Shown here in pieces: positions 26,772 to 37,611 of a stretch of 64,000 nucleotides of DNA. The DNA comes from Gammaproteobacteria bacterium (GTDB lineage: Bacteria; Pseudomonadota; Gammaproteobacteria; Pseudomonadales; Pseudohongiellaceae): assembly GCA_021773355.1 (NCBI GenBank), contig JAJFKE010000011.1:186001-250000 (forward strand). Reading direction: 5' to 3'. Below the pieces are notes generated by a model that was given only the letters and a program-made list of their open reading frames with translations, had not been told where the DNA came from and searched no databases. Positions within the stretch are counted from its first letter, which is position 1; the number at the start of each line of letters is the position of its first letter. A program made the translations under genes and the position numbers.

Positions 26772-28286
26772 ATGAATTGTACTAGAAGTGTAATTGGCAA
26801 ACCCTCACAGCATTTTTCACTGTTAATATTCTTACTCGCCTTTCTAGCCAGCTCCACGCTATCAGCTCAGAACAGTGAAATCAGAGCCATCGAAGACTCT
26901 GTCATTAAGATCTATACCACACAGTCCGCACCGGATTATTTCACTCCCTGGCGGCTGCTAACGCCAAGACAAAGCAGTGGCTCTGGCTCGGTAATTTCGG
27001 GTAACCAAATTCTGACTAACGCACATGTGGTTGCTAATGCCAGTTATGTGCAGGCACAGAAACACAACGACCCTCAGCGCTATCTGGCAAGAGTTACCTT
27101 TATCTCTCACGAAGCTGACCTAGCCTTGATTACAGTTGACCAGCCTGGGTTTTTTAGTGATCTGAAAGCCCTCACTATCGGCGATCTGCCGGCTCCCCTA
27201 CAAGAAGTCTCGGTATACGGCTACCCGATCGGCGGGAAATCTCTAAGCATCACCAAGGGAATACTCTCCCGCGTAGAGCAGCAAGTTTATGCCCATGCCG
27301 GAGCCTATTTACTCGCCGGCCAAATTGATGCCGCCATTAATCCGGGCAATAGCGGTGGTCCTGTGATCGTAGACCAACAAATTGTTGGCGTAGTTATGCA
27401 GGCGAGCAGTGGAGGCCGGGCAGAGAACCTCGGATATTTCGTTCCTCCCAGCATGATCCGCCATGTGTTGGCCGATAGCGAAGATGGCAGACAGGATGGC
27501 TTCCCGGATTTAGGTTTTAGAACTCAAACTCTAGACAGCCCATCCGCCAAAAAAGCCTACGGCCTCAGTAACGACCAAAATGGTGTGCTGGTAATAAAAG
27601 TATTCGATGATGCGCCAGCACAGGGTGTGCTGCAGGAAAACGATGTCATTATCAAGATAGATGACTACGATATCGCTGAGGACGGGAGTATCAGATTGTC
27701 GGAAGACATACTTACCGATTACAAACACGCGATAGACCTCCATCATGTAGGAGAATCAGTTTCCATAACCTATTCCCGAGCAGGTCGAGTTAGCACCACC
27801 ACTCTCGAGGCACGGGAAGCCCTCGATAGCTATAGTCTGGTTACCGGCGAGCAGTTTGATAAGATTCCTGAATATTATATTTATGGCGGAATACTGTTTG
27901 TGCCTTTGAATATGAACCTGATTAAGCGCTGGGGTAACGACTGGAGTCGCACCGCACCGGTAAGCCTGTTACAAGCTCGCAACGAATGGAGTTCCCCCGA
28001 GAGACGACAATTAGTCGTCGCTCTCCAGGTAATGGCGGCCGATGTGAATCTCGGTTATCACGACTGGCGCAATTGGATAGTTGGTTTTGTTAACGGCGAA
28101 GCGGTGAGAGATTTCGCGCATTTTTCACAGCTAATTAAGAATAACAAGGACGACAATGTGGTTATGGAAAATAAGAATGGCTACCAGCTGGTGATCAACC
28201 ACGATGAGGCACTGGCCAGCGAGGCTGAGATTCTTACCCTATATCAAATCCCATCTGCCCATTCCGCCAACTTATTCGAAGAATAA
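26772..28286 (+). CDS. Exported Deg-type serine protease with PDZ domains (Deg9-like layout)
   Basis: A 504-aa trypsin-like protease. A signal peptide (LLIFLLAFLASSTLSAQ) is followed by the catalytic triad: His in ILTNAHVVAN, Asp in EADLALITVD, Ser in NPGNSGGPVI. Two PDZ-like segments follow (GVLVIKVFDDAPAQGVLQENDVIIKID; VVALQVMAADVNLGYHDWRNWIVGFVNG), with GGILFVPLN between them, an arrangement seen in the plant-type Deg2/Deg9 branch rather than E. coli DegP. Start set at ATG 26772, which begins a sensible signal peptide; the frame is open to a TTG at 26718. Probably periplasmic quality control; the substrate is unknown. Confidence 0.85.
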   Translation: MNCTRSVIGKPSQHFSLLIFLLAFLASSTLSAQNSEIRAIEDSVIKIYTTQSAPDYFTPWRLLTPRQSSGSGSVISGNQILTNAHVVANASYVQAQKHNDPQRYLARVTFISHEADLALITVDQPGFFSDLKALTIGDLPAPLQEVSVYGYPIGGKSLSITKGILSRVEQQVYAHAGAYLLAGQIDAAINPGNSGGPVIVDQQIVGVVMQASSGGRAENLGYFVPPSMIRHVLADSEDGRQDGFPDLGFRTQTLDSPSAKKAYGLSNDQNGVLVIKVFDDAPAQGVLQENDVIIKIDDYDIAEDGSIRLSEDILTDYKHAIDLHHVGESVSITYSRAGRVSTTTLEAREALDSYSLVTGEQFDKIPEYYIYGGILFVPLNMNLIKRWGNDWSRTAPVSLLQARNEWSSPERRQLVVALQVMAADVNLGYHDWRNWIVGFVNGEAVRDFAHFSQLIKNNKDDNVVMENKNGYQLVINHDEALASEAEILTLYQIPSAHSANLFEE

Positions 28287-28297
28287 AACCTTTCTGC

Positions 28298-28374
28298 AGG
28301 AGCCTACTGGCTACGCTGAAGCTTGAGCCTGGCGTAGCTGTTTGCCAGTAGCTTGCGTGTTAGAATTTGCTCCT
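28298..28374. repeat. Nested inverted repeats between the Deg protease and rnfA
   Basis: AGGAGC (28298-28303) pairs with GCTCCT (28369-28374), CTACTG (28304-28309) with CAGTAG (28346-28351), and GCTACGC (28310-28316) with GCGTAGC (28332-28338). The three stems nest. The structure ends about 44 bp before the rnfA start, so it may end the protease transcript or shape the rnf leader. Confidence 0.45.
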
Positions 28375-28417
28375 ATGTCCCAGCAATCAATACATCGATC
28401 TTGGAGAATGACGCTCC

Positions 28418-28993
28418 GTGACTAATTATCTGAGCATCATTGTGGCCGCCGCCCTGGTCAATAATCTTGTCTTGGTGCAATTACTCGGCGTTTCCTCGCT
28501 TTTCTACTCGACAAGTCGACTACAGCAGTCCATAGAATTTGCGCTTTTCAATTTCCTGGTTCTGTTTCTTGCCTCCACGGGCAATCTTCTAATATTTCGC
28601 TTTCTATTAGTCCCCTTCGGCCTGGAGTTCCTAAAGCTACTCTCGTTTGTAGCAACTAGTGCTTTGCTAACAACAGTTTTGTTAAACCTGCTCGCGGCAA
28701 GACTTCCGCTTACCGCGAGGCAGCAAGGCTTGGCATTATTCCTCACAGGAGGCAACAGCGCGGTATTGGGCACAAGTCTATTGAGCAGCAATAGTATTTA
28801 CACCGTTTCAGAAAGTATCGCTTTTAGTTTTGGAGCGGCTTTAGGCTACTCCCTACTATTAGTTGCTTTTGCCGCACTGCGCATTAGGCTGGAATTGGCT
28901 GATGTACCTACACCGTTTCGCGGCACTGCAATACAGCTAGTTTCCGCTGGGATAGTAGCAATGTGTCTGCTCGGTTTTGCAGGAATAAGCTAA
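28418..28993 (+). CDS. rnfA: Rnf electron transport complex subunit RnfA
   Basis: A 191-aa membrane subunit with about six helices. [16 protein letters not shown] is the conserved N-terminal signature shared with NqrE. Rnf couples electron flow between ferredoxin and NAD to ion transport across the membrane. The start is GTG at 28418, about 11 bases after a GGAGA ribosome site. First gene of rnfABCDE-nth. Confidence 0.93.
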   Translation: MTNYLSIIVAAALVNNLVLVQLLGVSSLFYSTSRLQQSIEFALFNFLVLFLASTGNLLIFRFLLVPFGLEFLKLLSFVATSALLTTVLLNLLAARLPLTARQQGLALFLTGGNSAVLGTSLLSSNSIYTVSESIAFSFGAALGYSLLLVAFAALRIRLELADVPTPFRGTAIQLVSAGIVAMCLLGFAGIS

Positions 28994-28997
28994 GATC

Positions 28998-29585
28998 ATG
29001 TTACCCCTGTCCTCATCCTGGTTTGTGCAAATTCCAGCAAGCGCCGCAATTTTGTTAGTTTCTATTCTTCTGCTAAGCAAGATATATCACTATTTTCAAT
29101 GCCAGTTGCTGGCACAAAAATCACTGGTCAATCGAATCAACAAAATACTCCCGCAAACACAGTGCGGCCAATGCGGTCACCCCGGATGTCTACCCTATGC
29201 ACGCGCGATAAGCACTGGTGAGGCTATCAACAAATGTCCTCCCGGAGGATTGACCACACTGCTTGAATTGGCAAATTTACTGTATGAGCCGGTTCGATCT
29301 CTGGACCCGGCACACGGACAGTTCAAACCCTTCAGTGTCGCCCTTATTCGAGAGGACGAATGCATTGGTTGTACTAAATGCATACAGGCCTGCCCCGTCG
29401 ATGCGATTCTAGGTGGACCAAAACTCATGCATACGGTTATCGAATCTGAATGTACCGGCTGTGACCTCTGTGTTGAACCGTGTCCCGTAGACTGTATTGA
29501 CATGACCGCCGGCACAGACAATCTGGCTCCAGAGTCCTGTCAGTTGCATGAAGCACGAATCACTACCCCTGGGGCCAGACCTTGA
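28998..29585 (+). CDS. rnfB: Rnf complex iron-sulfur subunit RnfB
   Basis: A 195-aa membrane-anchored ferredoxin-like subunit. An N-terminal helix is followed by the Fe4S4-binding domain [13 protein letters not shown]...KCPPGG, then two 4Fe4S motifs, [16 protein letters not shown] and [16 protein letters not shown]. It is the probable electron entry or exit point of the complex. It starts 4 bp after rnfA and overlaps rnfC by four bases. Confidence 0.94.
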   Translation: MLPLSSSWFVQIPASAAILLVSILLLSKIYHYFQCQLLAQKSLVNRINKILPQTQCGQCGHPGCLPYARAISTGEAINKCPPGGLTTLLELANLLYEPVRSLDPAHGQFKPFSVALIREDECIGCTKCIQACPVDAILGGPKLMHTVIESECTGCDLCVEPCPVDCIDMTAGTDNLAPESCQLHEARITTPGARP

Positions 29586-31276
29586 GTTCCTTGAGGAAAT
29601 TGCTAGCAAAATTTATGCAAGGCGATGCAGTGTATGCACGAACAACAATGGGAGGGATTAAGCCTCCTCCGCATAAACATAATTCCTTGCGTTCCAGAAT
29701 AATGGCCACCCCTATTCCTGAGCATTTGGCGATTCCAATTGGCCCGGCTCCGAGCGGACTATCCGCTACCGGAGTAAAAGTGGGCGAGCGTGTTCTTAAG
29801 TATCAGATGCTCTCCCGCTACAAACAGGCTGGTCTAACCGGCGATGAAAGCGGCCAGCTCGCTGTCCCGATACATGCACCTACCTCCGGAATAGTCACAG
29901 CGATTGCAATGGCCGCCGTCGCAGAGGCATCAGTCCAAGAGCGACTTTGCATACATCTATCGTCTGACGGACTAGATGAAGCCCTGCCGTTGCAGTCAGA
30001 GAAAGACTACCACGCACTTACTCCGCCCGAACTGTTTCAAAAAATCGCCGCGGCAGGAATTATCGGTATGGGGGGAGCAGGCTTTGCCGTGGCAAGAAAA
30101 TTACATCTGGCAGCGCAGCAAGAAGTAGACTTAGTGATTATAAATGCTGCCGAATGCGAACCCTATATCACCGCAGATGAAGCATTAATACGGGAACGAG
30201 CGGTGGCCGTGCTACTAGGGAGCGATATTATAAAATTAGCCTGCGCAGCAAAACGCTGTGTGTTAGCCATTGAAGATAGCAAACTGGATGCCATAGCAGC
30301 ACTGGAAGACGCAATAAATAGCCCTTTACTCGAAAATGCTAACGTTGAATTGCGAATCGTTCCTAGCAAGTATCCCGCTGGTTCAGAGAAGCAGCTAATT
30401 CAATGTCTAACAGGATTGGAAGTGCCCGCAGGCCAATACCCTACGGATATTGGAATTATTATGCAAAATGCGGGTACAGCCCATGCTGTCTTTGCAGCAG
30501 TGGTTGAAGGCAAACCCTGTATTAGTCGCATAACAACCTTGACTGGCAACGCACTTCAGACTCCTAAAAACTTTGATGTACTGATCGGCACATCTACCAA
30601 TTTTTTATTCGATCTGTGTGGAATTAACCGTTCTACGAAAGTGAAAAGCATCGTTGGTGGCTCATTAATGGGACATGAACTTTTCAACGATGACGCAGTC
30701 GTTAACAAAACAACTAATTGCCTAATCGCTGGAACTGTAGAAGAATTTCCTGGCATACAGCCCGAGCAGGCATGTATTCGCTGTGGATACTGTGCCAATG
30801 CATGCCCGGTCAATTTACTTCCGCAACAGCTATATGCCTTCTCAGATTATGAAGATAGCAATCAACTCATACAACACGGCTTGTTTGATTGTATCGAATG
30901 CGGGGCCTGTGACTATGTCTGTCCAAGTCACATCCCGCTAGTGAGTCATTTCCGCCAGAGCAAGAACAGCATTAACGCCCACCGATTGAGCATGGAAAGG
31001 AGCCAACAGTGGCAGCAACGATTCCAATATCATCAATATCGGATTAAAAAAGATAAAGATCAGGCGCTAGGCAGCAAGGATTCTATTTCCGCCCAGGAGT
31101 CTGTCGAATTTGCCGAGAGCTTTGCAACAGAAACAATTGCCGAACAGGAATCCTTCTCCAAAGAAAAAGCGAGTCGTGAGATAGCTGCAGCGGTAGCACG
31201 GGTAAAGGCTCGAAGAAGCAAAATCATTAACGGCGACCCTGACAAGGACGAACCACCTTCTGGGGATTCGAACTAA
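29582..31276 (+). CDS. rnfC: Rnf complex NADH/FMN subunit RnfC
   Basis: A 564-aa peripheral subunit binding NAD(H), FMN and two 4Fe4S clusters. Visible: GGIKPPPHK near residue 24, the glycine-rich [18 protein letters not shown] near 160, the clusters [21 protein letters not shown] and [22 protein letters not shown], then a ~100-residue charged C-terminal tail rich in Ala/Glu/Lys. TTG start overlapping the rnfB stop (TTGA). Confidence 0.93.
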   Translation: MSSLRKLLAKFMQGDAVYARTTMGGIKPPPHKHNSLRSRIMATPIPEHLAIPIGPAPSGLSATGVKVGERVLKYQMLSRYKQAGLTGDESGQLAVPIHAPTSGIVTAIAMAAVAEASVQERLCIHLSSDGLDEALPLQSEKDYHALTPPELFQKIAAAGIIGMGGAGFAVARKLHLAAQQEVDLVIINAAECEPYITADEALIRERAVAVLLGSDIIKLACAAKRCVLAIEDSKLDAIAALEDAINSPLLENANVELRIVPSKYPAGSEKQLIQCLTGLEVPAGQYPTDIGIIMQNAGTAHAVFAAVVEGKPCISRITTLTGNALQTPKNFDVLIGTSTNFLFDLCGINRSTKVKSIVGGSLMGHELFNDDAVVNKTTNCLIAGTVEEFPGIQPEQACIRCGYCANACPVNLLPQQLYAFSDYEDSNQLIQHGLFDCIECGACDYVCPSHIPLVSHFRQSKNSINAHRLSMERSQQWQQRFQYHQYRIKKDKDQALGSKDSISAQESVEFAESFATETIAEQESFSKEKASREIAAAVARVKARRSKIINGDPDKDEPPSGDSN

Positions 31277-32434
31277 ATGACCAGCGCTCCCATCAATTCA
31301 CCTTTCCAACATAGTGGCAGAAACGTTGAACAGCTTATGCAGCTGCTGTTGTACGCATTGTGCCCAGGCATTTGCGCCTCGCTATGGTTTTTTGGTTTTG
31401 GCATTCTTATCAATATATTACTCGCCGCTGGCGTTGCGATCGCCGCCGAGGCCGCAGTGCTTCATCTGAGACATAGGAACATTCGTTCACGGCTTGCGGA
31501 TCGCAGCGCAGTCGTTAGCGCGGTGCTGTTCGCGATTACTATTCCCCCTGGCTCTCCCTGGTGGATAGTTGTCAGTGGCATTTTGTTTGCCATCGTAATC
31601 GCAAAACATCTATATGGCGGTCTGGGGCAAAACCCTTTCAATCCGGCCATGTGCGGTTATGTCATGTTACTGCTGGCCTTTCCTTTGCAAATGACCAGCT
31701 GGCATGTGCCGAACGAAGTAATAATCGGACCACTACGGGTTGATAGTTTAGGGATACCGGACCCACAACAACTGGTGATCAGCCCTTTAAGCTGGATTGG
31801 ACTACAGCAAGCGTTACTGCTCAGTTTTCCATTCGCTGCAAACAATCTCCAAGGTAGCCAAGCTTTGGTTGATGGTTTGGCAATGGCCACTCCACTCATC
31901 GAATTCAAAATGGCCGGACATAGTGCCCTCTTTGCGGCCTGGGAGGCTGACGCGGCTGTGTTCGCGCGTGAGTCGGAAACAGCTTGGGAGCTAATAAATA
32001 TTAGCTATTTGATTGGTGGTTTATTCTTGCTGTATAAGCGAATCATTAGCTGGCATGTACCGCTGAGCATTATCGCAACGATTTTTGCTCTGTCTGTAAT
32101 ATTCTACGCACCCGGCAGTGTCGCTATCTATGGATCGCCCTATCTGCACATGTTCGGGAGTGCCACCATGATCGGCGCCTTCTTTATCGCAACCGACCCA
32201 GTCAGTGCCGCCACTACCAACGGAGGTAAAATTTACTACGGGATTATTATTGGTATCGCTATTTACAGCATACGGGTTTGGGGCAGTTATCTAGACTCTA
32301 TCGCCTTGGCAGTATTATTTGGAAATTTTTGCGCCCCTCTACTTGATTACTATTGCCGACCACGCGTCTTTGGCCATGGAAAAACACTGAAGCCATTGCA
32401 GAATGAATCCCGGTCCGAGCGCTCCAGAGCATGA
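31277..32434 (+). CDS. rnfD: Rnf complex membrane subunit RnfD
   Basis: A 385-aa multi-spanning subunit. The FMN-binding threonine motif, usually SGAT, reads GSATMIGAFFIATDPVSAATT here: the Thr is kept but the order of the two preceding small residues differs. GGLGQNPFNPAMCGYVMLL is the conserved central segment. It starts at the base after the rnfC stop and overlaps rnfE by four bases. The subunit gene rnfG, normally next, is missing. Confidence 0.92.
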   Translation: MTSAPINSPFQHSGRNVEQLMQLLLYALCPGICASLWFFGFGILINILLAAGVAIAAEAAVLHLRHRNIRSRLADRSAVVSAVLFAITIPPGSPWWIVVSGILFAIVIAKHLYGGLGQNPFNPAMCGYVMLLLAFPLQMTSWHVPNEVIIGPLRVDSLGIPDPQQLVISPLSWIGLQQALLLSFPFAANNLQGSQALVDGLAMATPLIEFKMAGHSALFAAWEADAAVFARESETAWELINISYLIGGLFLLYKRIISWHVPLSIIATIFALSVIFYAPGSVAIYGSPYLHMFGSATMIGAFFIATDPVSAATTNGGKIYYGIIIGIAIYSIRVWGSYLDSIALAVLFGNFCAPLLDYYCRPRVFGHGKTLKPLQNESRSERSRA

Positions 32435-33150
32435 GTAATCTCAATAATCAGGCGCGCGAAGAACAAACGGTTTGGAAGAATAATCTTGTCTTGGTTCAGC
32501 TGCTGGGTCTTAGTCCAGTGCTAGCCGTTTCATCCACCCTGACTTACGGAATCGGTCTAGGTATAGCTACATTCATCGTTCTCGTTCTCTCCTGCCTTAC
32601 CGTTTCCTTGCTCAAGCGTCAGATAAATAATAACTGGCGTCTACTATGGTTCATGATAATTGTCGCGAGCTATACAACGATCATCGAAATATTGTTGCAA
32701 CTTTTTTATTTCCCTCTTTACTTGAGATTGGGAATTTATGCCCCTCTGATATGTTGTAATGTCGCAATCCTAATACGCTTGGAAACGAAGGCATTTCACA
32801 GCAGTTGGCAGACAGCGACCGGAGACTCGATTAAAACAGGAACCAGCTATCTGGCTGCTCTTTTACTATTTTCAGCTGTAAGAGAAATATTAATTAGCGG
32901 CACACTTCTTACACAATGGAGTTTGTTACTACCGGCTACATCCGCTAGCGTCAGCGAAGAATTAATAAATCAAGGCAGTCAGGTATTTGAATTTGCCGGA
33001 ACTCAAGCAGGCGCTCTGATTCTGTTAGGGTTGATTATCGCGCTTATAAATAGTTTCAACTCGAAAAATGACGAGCAGCAAGAAAACATTGTCCTTGTAG
33101 AGCGTGCCAGGGTGACCGGTCGTCTGCTACCTGATGAGGTTAAAGATTGA
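32431..33150 (+). CDS. rnfE: Rnf electron transport complex subunit RnfE
   Basis: A 239-aa membrane subunit homologous to RnfA, with about six helices. [32 protein letters not shown] is the RnfE signature, and AVREILISGTLL is near residue 150. It is directly coupled to rnfD by an ATGA overlap, leaving no room for rnfG. nth follows 9 bp later, as in E. coli rsxE-nth. Confidence 0.92.
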   Translation: MSNLNNQAREEQTVWKNNLVLVQLLGLSPVLAVSSTLTYGIGLGIATFIVLVLSCLTVSLLKRQINNNWRLLWFMIIVASYTTIIEILLQLFYFPLYLRLGIYAPLICCNVAILIRLETKAFHSSWQTATGDSIKTGTSYLAALLLFSAVREILISGTLLTQWSLLLPATSASVSEELINQGSQVFEFAGTQAGALILLGLIIALINSFNSKNDEQQENIVLVERARVTGRLLPDEVKD

Positions 33151-33159
33151 AGCACAGTA

Positions 33160-33798
33160 ATGAATAAAGAAAAGAGAACCGAAATATTTACCCGACTCAG
33201 AGCCGAAAATCCGGAGCCGAGAACGGAGTTAAACTACAACAGTACTTTTGAATTGTTGATATCTGTAATCCTGTCGGCCCAGGCAACCGATGTGAGCGTC
33301 AATAAGGCCACTGAAAAATTGTATGCGCTAGCCAATACTCCGGAACAGATATTCGCCCTCGGGGTTTCGGGACTGAAGAAACACATTAGAACAATTGGCC
33401 TGTTTAATACCAAGGCTGCAAATATTATTAAGACTTGCGAAATACTCATGCGGCAACACAATTCTCAGGTGCCGGAAACCAGAGAAGAGCTGGAAGCTCT
33501 TCCAGGGGTTGGAAGAAAAACTGCAAATGTGGTCTTGAACACGGCTTTTCGCCAGATTGCGATGGCTGTAGACACACATATATTTAGAATATCTAATCGT
33601 ACTGGCATCGCACCGGGAAAGAACGTGGTCGAGGTGGAACAACGCCTAATTCGCTTGGTTCCCGAGGAGTTCCTCCTCGATGCACATCACTGGCTGATAT
33701 TGCACGGTCGCTATATTTGCCTCGCACGCAAACCACGCTGTAGCGCATGCGTAATCGAAGACCTTTGTGAATTTCGCAAGAAAGTTTATGACACTTGA
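33160..33798 (+). CDS. nth: Endonuclease III
   Basis: A 212-aa DNA glycosylase/AP lyase for oxidised pyrimidines. The HhH-GPD region LPGVGRKTANVVLNTAF holds the catalytic Lys, VDTHIFRISNR the catalytic Asp, and CLARKPRCSACVIEDLC is the C-X6-C-X2-C-X5-C iron-sulfur loop. Probably transcribed with rnf. Convergent with argG. Confidence 0.95.
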   Translation: MNKEKRTEIFTRLRAENPEPRTELNYNSTFELLISVILSAQATDVSVNKATEKLYALANTPEQIFALGVSGLKKHIRTIGLFNTKAANIIKTCEILMRQHNSQVPETREELEALPGVGRKTANVVLNTAFRQIAMAVDTHIFRISNRTGIAPGKNVVEVEQRLIRLVPEEFLLDAHHWLILHGRYICLARKPRCSACVIEDLCEFRKKVYDT

Positions 33799-33844
33799 TT
33801 CTGGTCGTCAGCGCATAGCCCAGGAGACTGCACGCCAATCCTGA

Positions 33845-35056
33845 CTAGTGACGGCCCTTCTGGGCGGCGATTCTAAGTCGCAAGGCATTCAACTTAATGA
33901 AGCCAGCGGCATCTGCTTGATCGTAGGCACCGGCATCGTCTTCAAATGTGGCAATGTCTTCATCAAACAAGGAGTTTTCCGATTCCCGGCCAACTACAAT
34001 TACATTGCCCTTATACAGTTTCAGACGAACTTTGCCATTAACGTACCGTTGGGATTCATCAATTAGAACCTGCAGAGCCTGACGTTCAGGTGCAAACCAA
34101 TAACCGTTATAGATAAGTGTCGCGTAGCGAGGCATGAGGTCATCTTTAAGATGGGCTAGTTCCCGATCCAGTGTCAAAGACTCGATGGCTCGATGAGCTC
34201 TTAGCATCACCGTACCGCCGGGCGTTTCGTAGCAACCACGTGATTTCATTCCCACATAACGGTTTTCGACGATATCTGCTCGACCGATTCCATTGTCACC
34301 GGCCACGCGATTCAGCCGCTCCAACACTTCGGCAGGCGACATGCGCCGACCATCGACAGCTACAACATCACCACGCTCATATTCCAATTCGATGTAAGTG
34401 GCAACATCGGGTGCAGCTTCCGGTGATACCGACCACAGCCACATGGCTTCCTCCGGCTCCGCTGCCGGGTCTTCCAAAACATCCCCTTCATAGGAGATAT
34501 GCAATAAATTTGCGTCCATGGAATAGGGTGATTTGCTACCGCGTTTCTTCTCAACCGGAATATCATTCTGTTCACAATAGGCCAACAGCTTATCTCTGGA
34601 ATTCAAGTCCCACTCACGCCAGGGAGCAATTACTTTTATACCAGGGGTGAGGGCATAAGCGCCCAATTCAAATCGAACCTGATCATTACCTTTGCCGGTT
34701 GCACCGTGTGCAATAGCGTCTGCTCCGGTCTCCCTGGCGATTTCAACCAATCGCTTGGCAATCAGGGGGCGCGCAATCGAGGTGCCCAATAGATATTCGC
34801 CTTCATATAAGGCATTAGCTCTAAACATGGGGTTTACATAATCCCGCACAAATTCTTCACGCAGATCTTCTATGTAAATTTCCTCGATTCCCATGGCCTC
34901 GGCTTTCGCTCGAGCTGGTTCAACCTCTTCGCCTTGACCAATATCAGCAGTAAATGTCACCACTTCACAGCCATAAGTCTGCTGCAGCCACTTCGCGATC
35001 ACCGAAGTATCCAGTCCACCGGAATAAGCCAATACAACTTTGTTTATTTCTGACAT
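33845..35056 (-). CDS. argG: Argininosuccinate synthase
   Basis: A 403-aa enzyme joining citrulline and aspartate in arginine synthesis. The ATP pyrophosphatase loop [15 protein letters not shown] is near residue 9; [12 protein letters not shown] and [22 protein letters not shown] follow. The ATG at 35056 has AGGAG eight bases upstream; a GTG nine codons earlier is less likely. Divergent from pyrC. Confidence 0.95.
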   Translation of the reverse strand: MSEINKVVLAYSGGLDTSVIAKWLQQTYGCEVVTFTADIGQGEEVEPARAKAEAMGIEEIYIEDLREEFVRDYVNPMFRANALYEGEYLLGTSIARPLIAKRLVEIARETGADAIAHGATGKGNDQVRFELGAYALTPGIKVIAPWREWDLNSRDKLLAYCEQNDIPVEKKRGSKSPYSMDANLLHISYEGDVLEDPAAEPEEAMWLWSVSPEAAPDVATYIELEYERGDVVAVDGRRMSPAEVLERLNRVAGDNGIGRADIVENRYVGMKSRGCYETPGGTVMLRAHRAIESLTLDRELAHLKDDLMPRYATLIYNGYWFAPERQALQVLIDESQRYVNGKVRLKLYKGNVIVVGRESENSLFDEDIATFEDDAGAYDQADAAGFIKLNALRLRIAAQKGRH

Positions 35057-35302
35057 AACAGAGCTCCTAACCCCGATTGACACGGCAGGAGGTTCGAAAT
35101 AACTCCTGAATGTGCTTCACCTACAAAAACCCCACATCTAAATATGACTGTGGAAGCGCCAAGGACAGAAACCTATTTAGTCCGGCATGAAAAAGGAGGC
35201 GTATTCTAGCACCAACGGTTGCCAATCTTCACTACTATTAGGGAAAATCAAATTATTACAGGATCAAGAAAATGAGCCTGCTAAATCCCTACAAATAGGC
35301 AA

Positions 35303-35331
35303 TTCAGCTGGCCGCGTAATTCCGTTACAAT
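35303..35331 (+). promoter_or_regulatory. Possible pyrC promoter
   Basis: TTCAGC (35303-35308) and TACAAT (35326-35331) with a 17-bp spacer, about 40 bases before the pyrC ATG. A weak -35 and a fair -10. Confidence 0.4.
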
Positions 35332-35373
35332 ACTCCAGTGTCCCGACCCCGATAATTGTAGAAGCAAACAGTA

Positions 35374-36423
35374 ATGAGCTCCACCATGTTAACCCTTAGC
35401 CAACCAGACGATTGGCATCTGCATTTGCGAGATGGCGATGCATTAAGCACGACGGTGGCACACACTGCCAGGGTTTTTGCCAGGGCTGTGGTCATGCCAA
35501 ACCTTAAGCCGCCTGTTGCAACTGTCGAGCAAGCGCTTGCCTACTACGACAGGATTAATGCCGCCATTCCTCTGGGTAATAACTTTCAGGCATTAATGAC
35601 TCTTTATCTGACCGAGCAATTGACCCCAGAAGAAGTTCACCGGGCCAAAGCTCAAGACCGTATACATGCCATCAAATATTATCCCGCGGGCGCAACCACT
35701 AATTCCGAAAGTGGCGTGTCAGAATTGGAATCGGTTTACGCCTGTTTGGAAACTATGTCCGAAGTAGAGTTACCCTTACTAATTCATGGTGAAGTGACGG
35801 ACCCTCGAATCGATATATTCGATAGAGAAAAAGTCTTTATCGAAACTATACTAGAGCCACTAACACTAAAGTTTCCTGAACTGAAAATAGTACTCGAACA
35901 CATAACCACTAAAGACGCGGTTGATTTCGTAAAGCAGCAATCAGAGAACGTTGCCGCGACGATAACGCCTCATCATTTAATGTTCAATCGAAATGACCTG
36001 TTAGCAGCTGGGGTCAGGCCGCATTTTTATTGCCTTCCGATTTTGAAAAGAAATACCCACCAGATAGCACTGATTGAGGCAGCAACAAGCGGCAATCCCA
36101 AGTTTTTCCTCGGTACAGACTCTGCACCACACGACGTTAAGACAAAGGAAAACTCCTGTGGCTGTGCCGGTATTTATTCCGCACACGCCGCGCTGGAATT
36201 CTATGCAGAAGTTTTCGAAAAACATGGAGCACTGAACAAACTGGAAGGGTTTGCCAGTTTTTTTGGCGCCGATTTTTATCGGTTACCCCGCAATAAGGCG
36301 CGAGTAACGTTGAGCAAAAGGACAAGTACAGTGCCAGCAAATTTTAAACTAGGAGATGGAACGCTTATTCCTATGCGCGCCAACGAAACCATAGCATGGC
36401 ACGTTGATGAGATTACTCAATGA
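35374..36423 (+). CDS. pyrC: Dihydroorotase (PyrC type)
   Basis: A 349-aa class II dihydroorotase, third step of pyrimidine synthesis. Zinc-binding HLHLRDGD near residue 17, the carboxylated Lys in [18 protein letters not shown], His residues in LIHGEV and LEHITT, and the catalytic Asp in GTDSAPH are all seen. It overlaps rnt by four bases (ATGA). Confidence 0.95.
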   Translation: MSSTMLTLSQPDDWHLHLRDGDALSTTVAHTARVFARAVVMPNLKPPVATVEQALAYYDRINAAIPLGNNFQALMTLYLTEQLTPEEVHRAKAQDRIHAIKYYPAGATTNSESGVSELESVYACLETMSEVELPLLIHGEVTDPRIDIFDREKVFIETILEPLTLKFPELKIVLEHITTKDAVDFVKQQSENVAATITPHHLMFNRNDLLAAGVRPHFYCLPILKRNTHQIALIEAATSGNPKFFLGTDSAPHDVKTKENSCGCAGIYSAHAALEFYAEVFEKHGALNKLEGFASFFGADFYRLPRNKARVTLSKRTSTVPANFKLGDGTLIPMRANETIAWHVDEITQ

Positions 36424-37067
36424 GTAACATCGATTTAGAGGAAGAGACCAACAGCTTACTCGCCAACCGCTTTCGCTCTTTCCTTCCTGTTGTGGTTGAT
36501 ATAGAAACCGGCGGGTTCAATTCAAAAACAGATGCAATTCTCGAGATATCTGCGGTAATTTTGAGCATGGACGAAAGCGGTGTCCTGGGCATCCAACAGA
36601 CATATTTTCATCGCATCATTCCTTTCGAGGGATCGAATATTGAGGACGCAGCGCTCAAGTTCACTGGAATAGACCCCTATCATCCCCTGCGAATTGCCCG
36701 CTCCGAACGAGAAGTTATGCAGGCCATGTTCAGTTTGGTGCGCGACGCGCTGAAATCGAATCACTGCAAGCGCGCCATCTTGGTCGGTCACAATGCACAT
36801 TTCGATCAGGGCTTCGTGAATGCGGCCAGCGAGCGTCATAACTTAAAAAGAAACCCATTCCACCCTTTCTCCTGTTTCGATACCGCCACGCTAAGTGGGC
36901 TCGCCTTTGGACAGACTGTTTTAGCTCGGGCATGTGAAGCAGCTGGAATAAAATTTGATAATGAGGAAGCGCATTCTGCTCGATATGATGCGGAGAAGAC
37001 CGCCGAGCTTTTTTGTAAAATTGTAAATAAATGGCAAGATCTTGGCGGCTGGCCTGTTAATAGCTGA
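36420..37067 (+). CDS. rnt: Ribonuclease T
   Basis: A 215-aa DEDDh 3'-5' exoribonuclease that trims tRNA and other stable RNA. Motif I is [20 protein letters not shown], motif II is [12 protein letters not shown], and motif III includes [15 protein letters not shown] (HxxxD). Coupled to pyrC by a 4-bp overlap; pyrC-rnt adjacency is known in Pseudomonas. Confidence 0.95.
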   Translation: MSNIDLEEETNSLLANRFRSFLPVVVDIETGGFNSKTDAILEISAVILSMDESGVLGIQQTYFHRIIPFEGSNIEDAALKFTGIDPYHPLRIARSEREVMQAMFSLVRDALKSNHCKRAILVGHNAHFDQGFVNAASERHNLKRNPFHPFSCFDTATLSGLAFGQTVLARACEAAGIKFDNEEAHSARYDAEKTAELFCKIVNKWQDLGGWPVNS

Positions 37068-37140
37068 TAGCAACTAAAACAATTTTTTACTTTATTAGAC
37101 CAGCGCGCTTTCTCTAAATTGGGGTCTAGCCATCAAATTG

Positions 37141-37467
37141 CTAAGTGTCAGAATCAAGCTCTACCGTGTCGACCAGAGCCTGTAGCTCACCCTTCTCGTG
37201 CATCTCGGTGATGATATCGCAGCCACCTACTAACTCACCGTTGATGAATAGTTGTGGGAAAGTTGGCCAATTGGATATCGATGGAAGTGTCGATCTCACA
37301 TCTGGATTACTCAATATATCAACATAGGCGAAGCGCTTACCGCAGGCCATTAATACCTGAGTCGCCTGCGCTGAGAAGCCACATTGCGGCTGCTCCGGGT
37401 TACCCTTCATATAAAGCAGGATACTATTGGAATCAATTTGCTCTTTGATGGTTTCTTCAATACTCAT
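37141..37467 (-). CDS. grxD: Monothiol glutaredoxin GrxD
   Basis: A 108-aa CGFS-type glutaredoxin (GNPEQPQCGFSAQ; WPTFPQLFINGELVGGCDI). These proteins hold and deliver [2Fe-2S] clusters with glutathione. Length is standard. Monocistronic between convergent rnt and the leftward hydantoinase-like gene. Confidence 0.94.
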   Translation of the reverse strand: MSIEETIKEQIDSNSILLYMKGNPEQPQCGFSAQATQVLMACGKRFAYVDILSNPDVRSTLPSISNWPTFPQLFINGELVGGCDIITEMHEKGELQALVDTVELDSDT

Positions 37468-37611
37468 TAAAACTGCCTCGATTGCCTGATTAGTTATTGC
37501 CGCCTAACTCTTCGCCAGTCCCATTCACCGGCTGCGAGCGCGCAAGTTTACAACGACAGAACACCTTTGTCAGTAGCGCCGAATTTCTTAATAGTGTTGA
37601 AATTGGAAACT

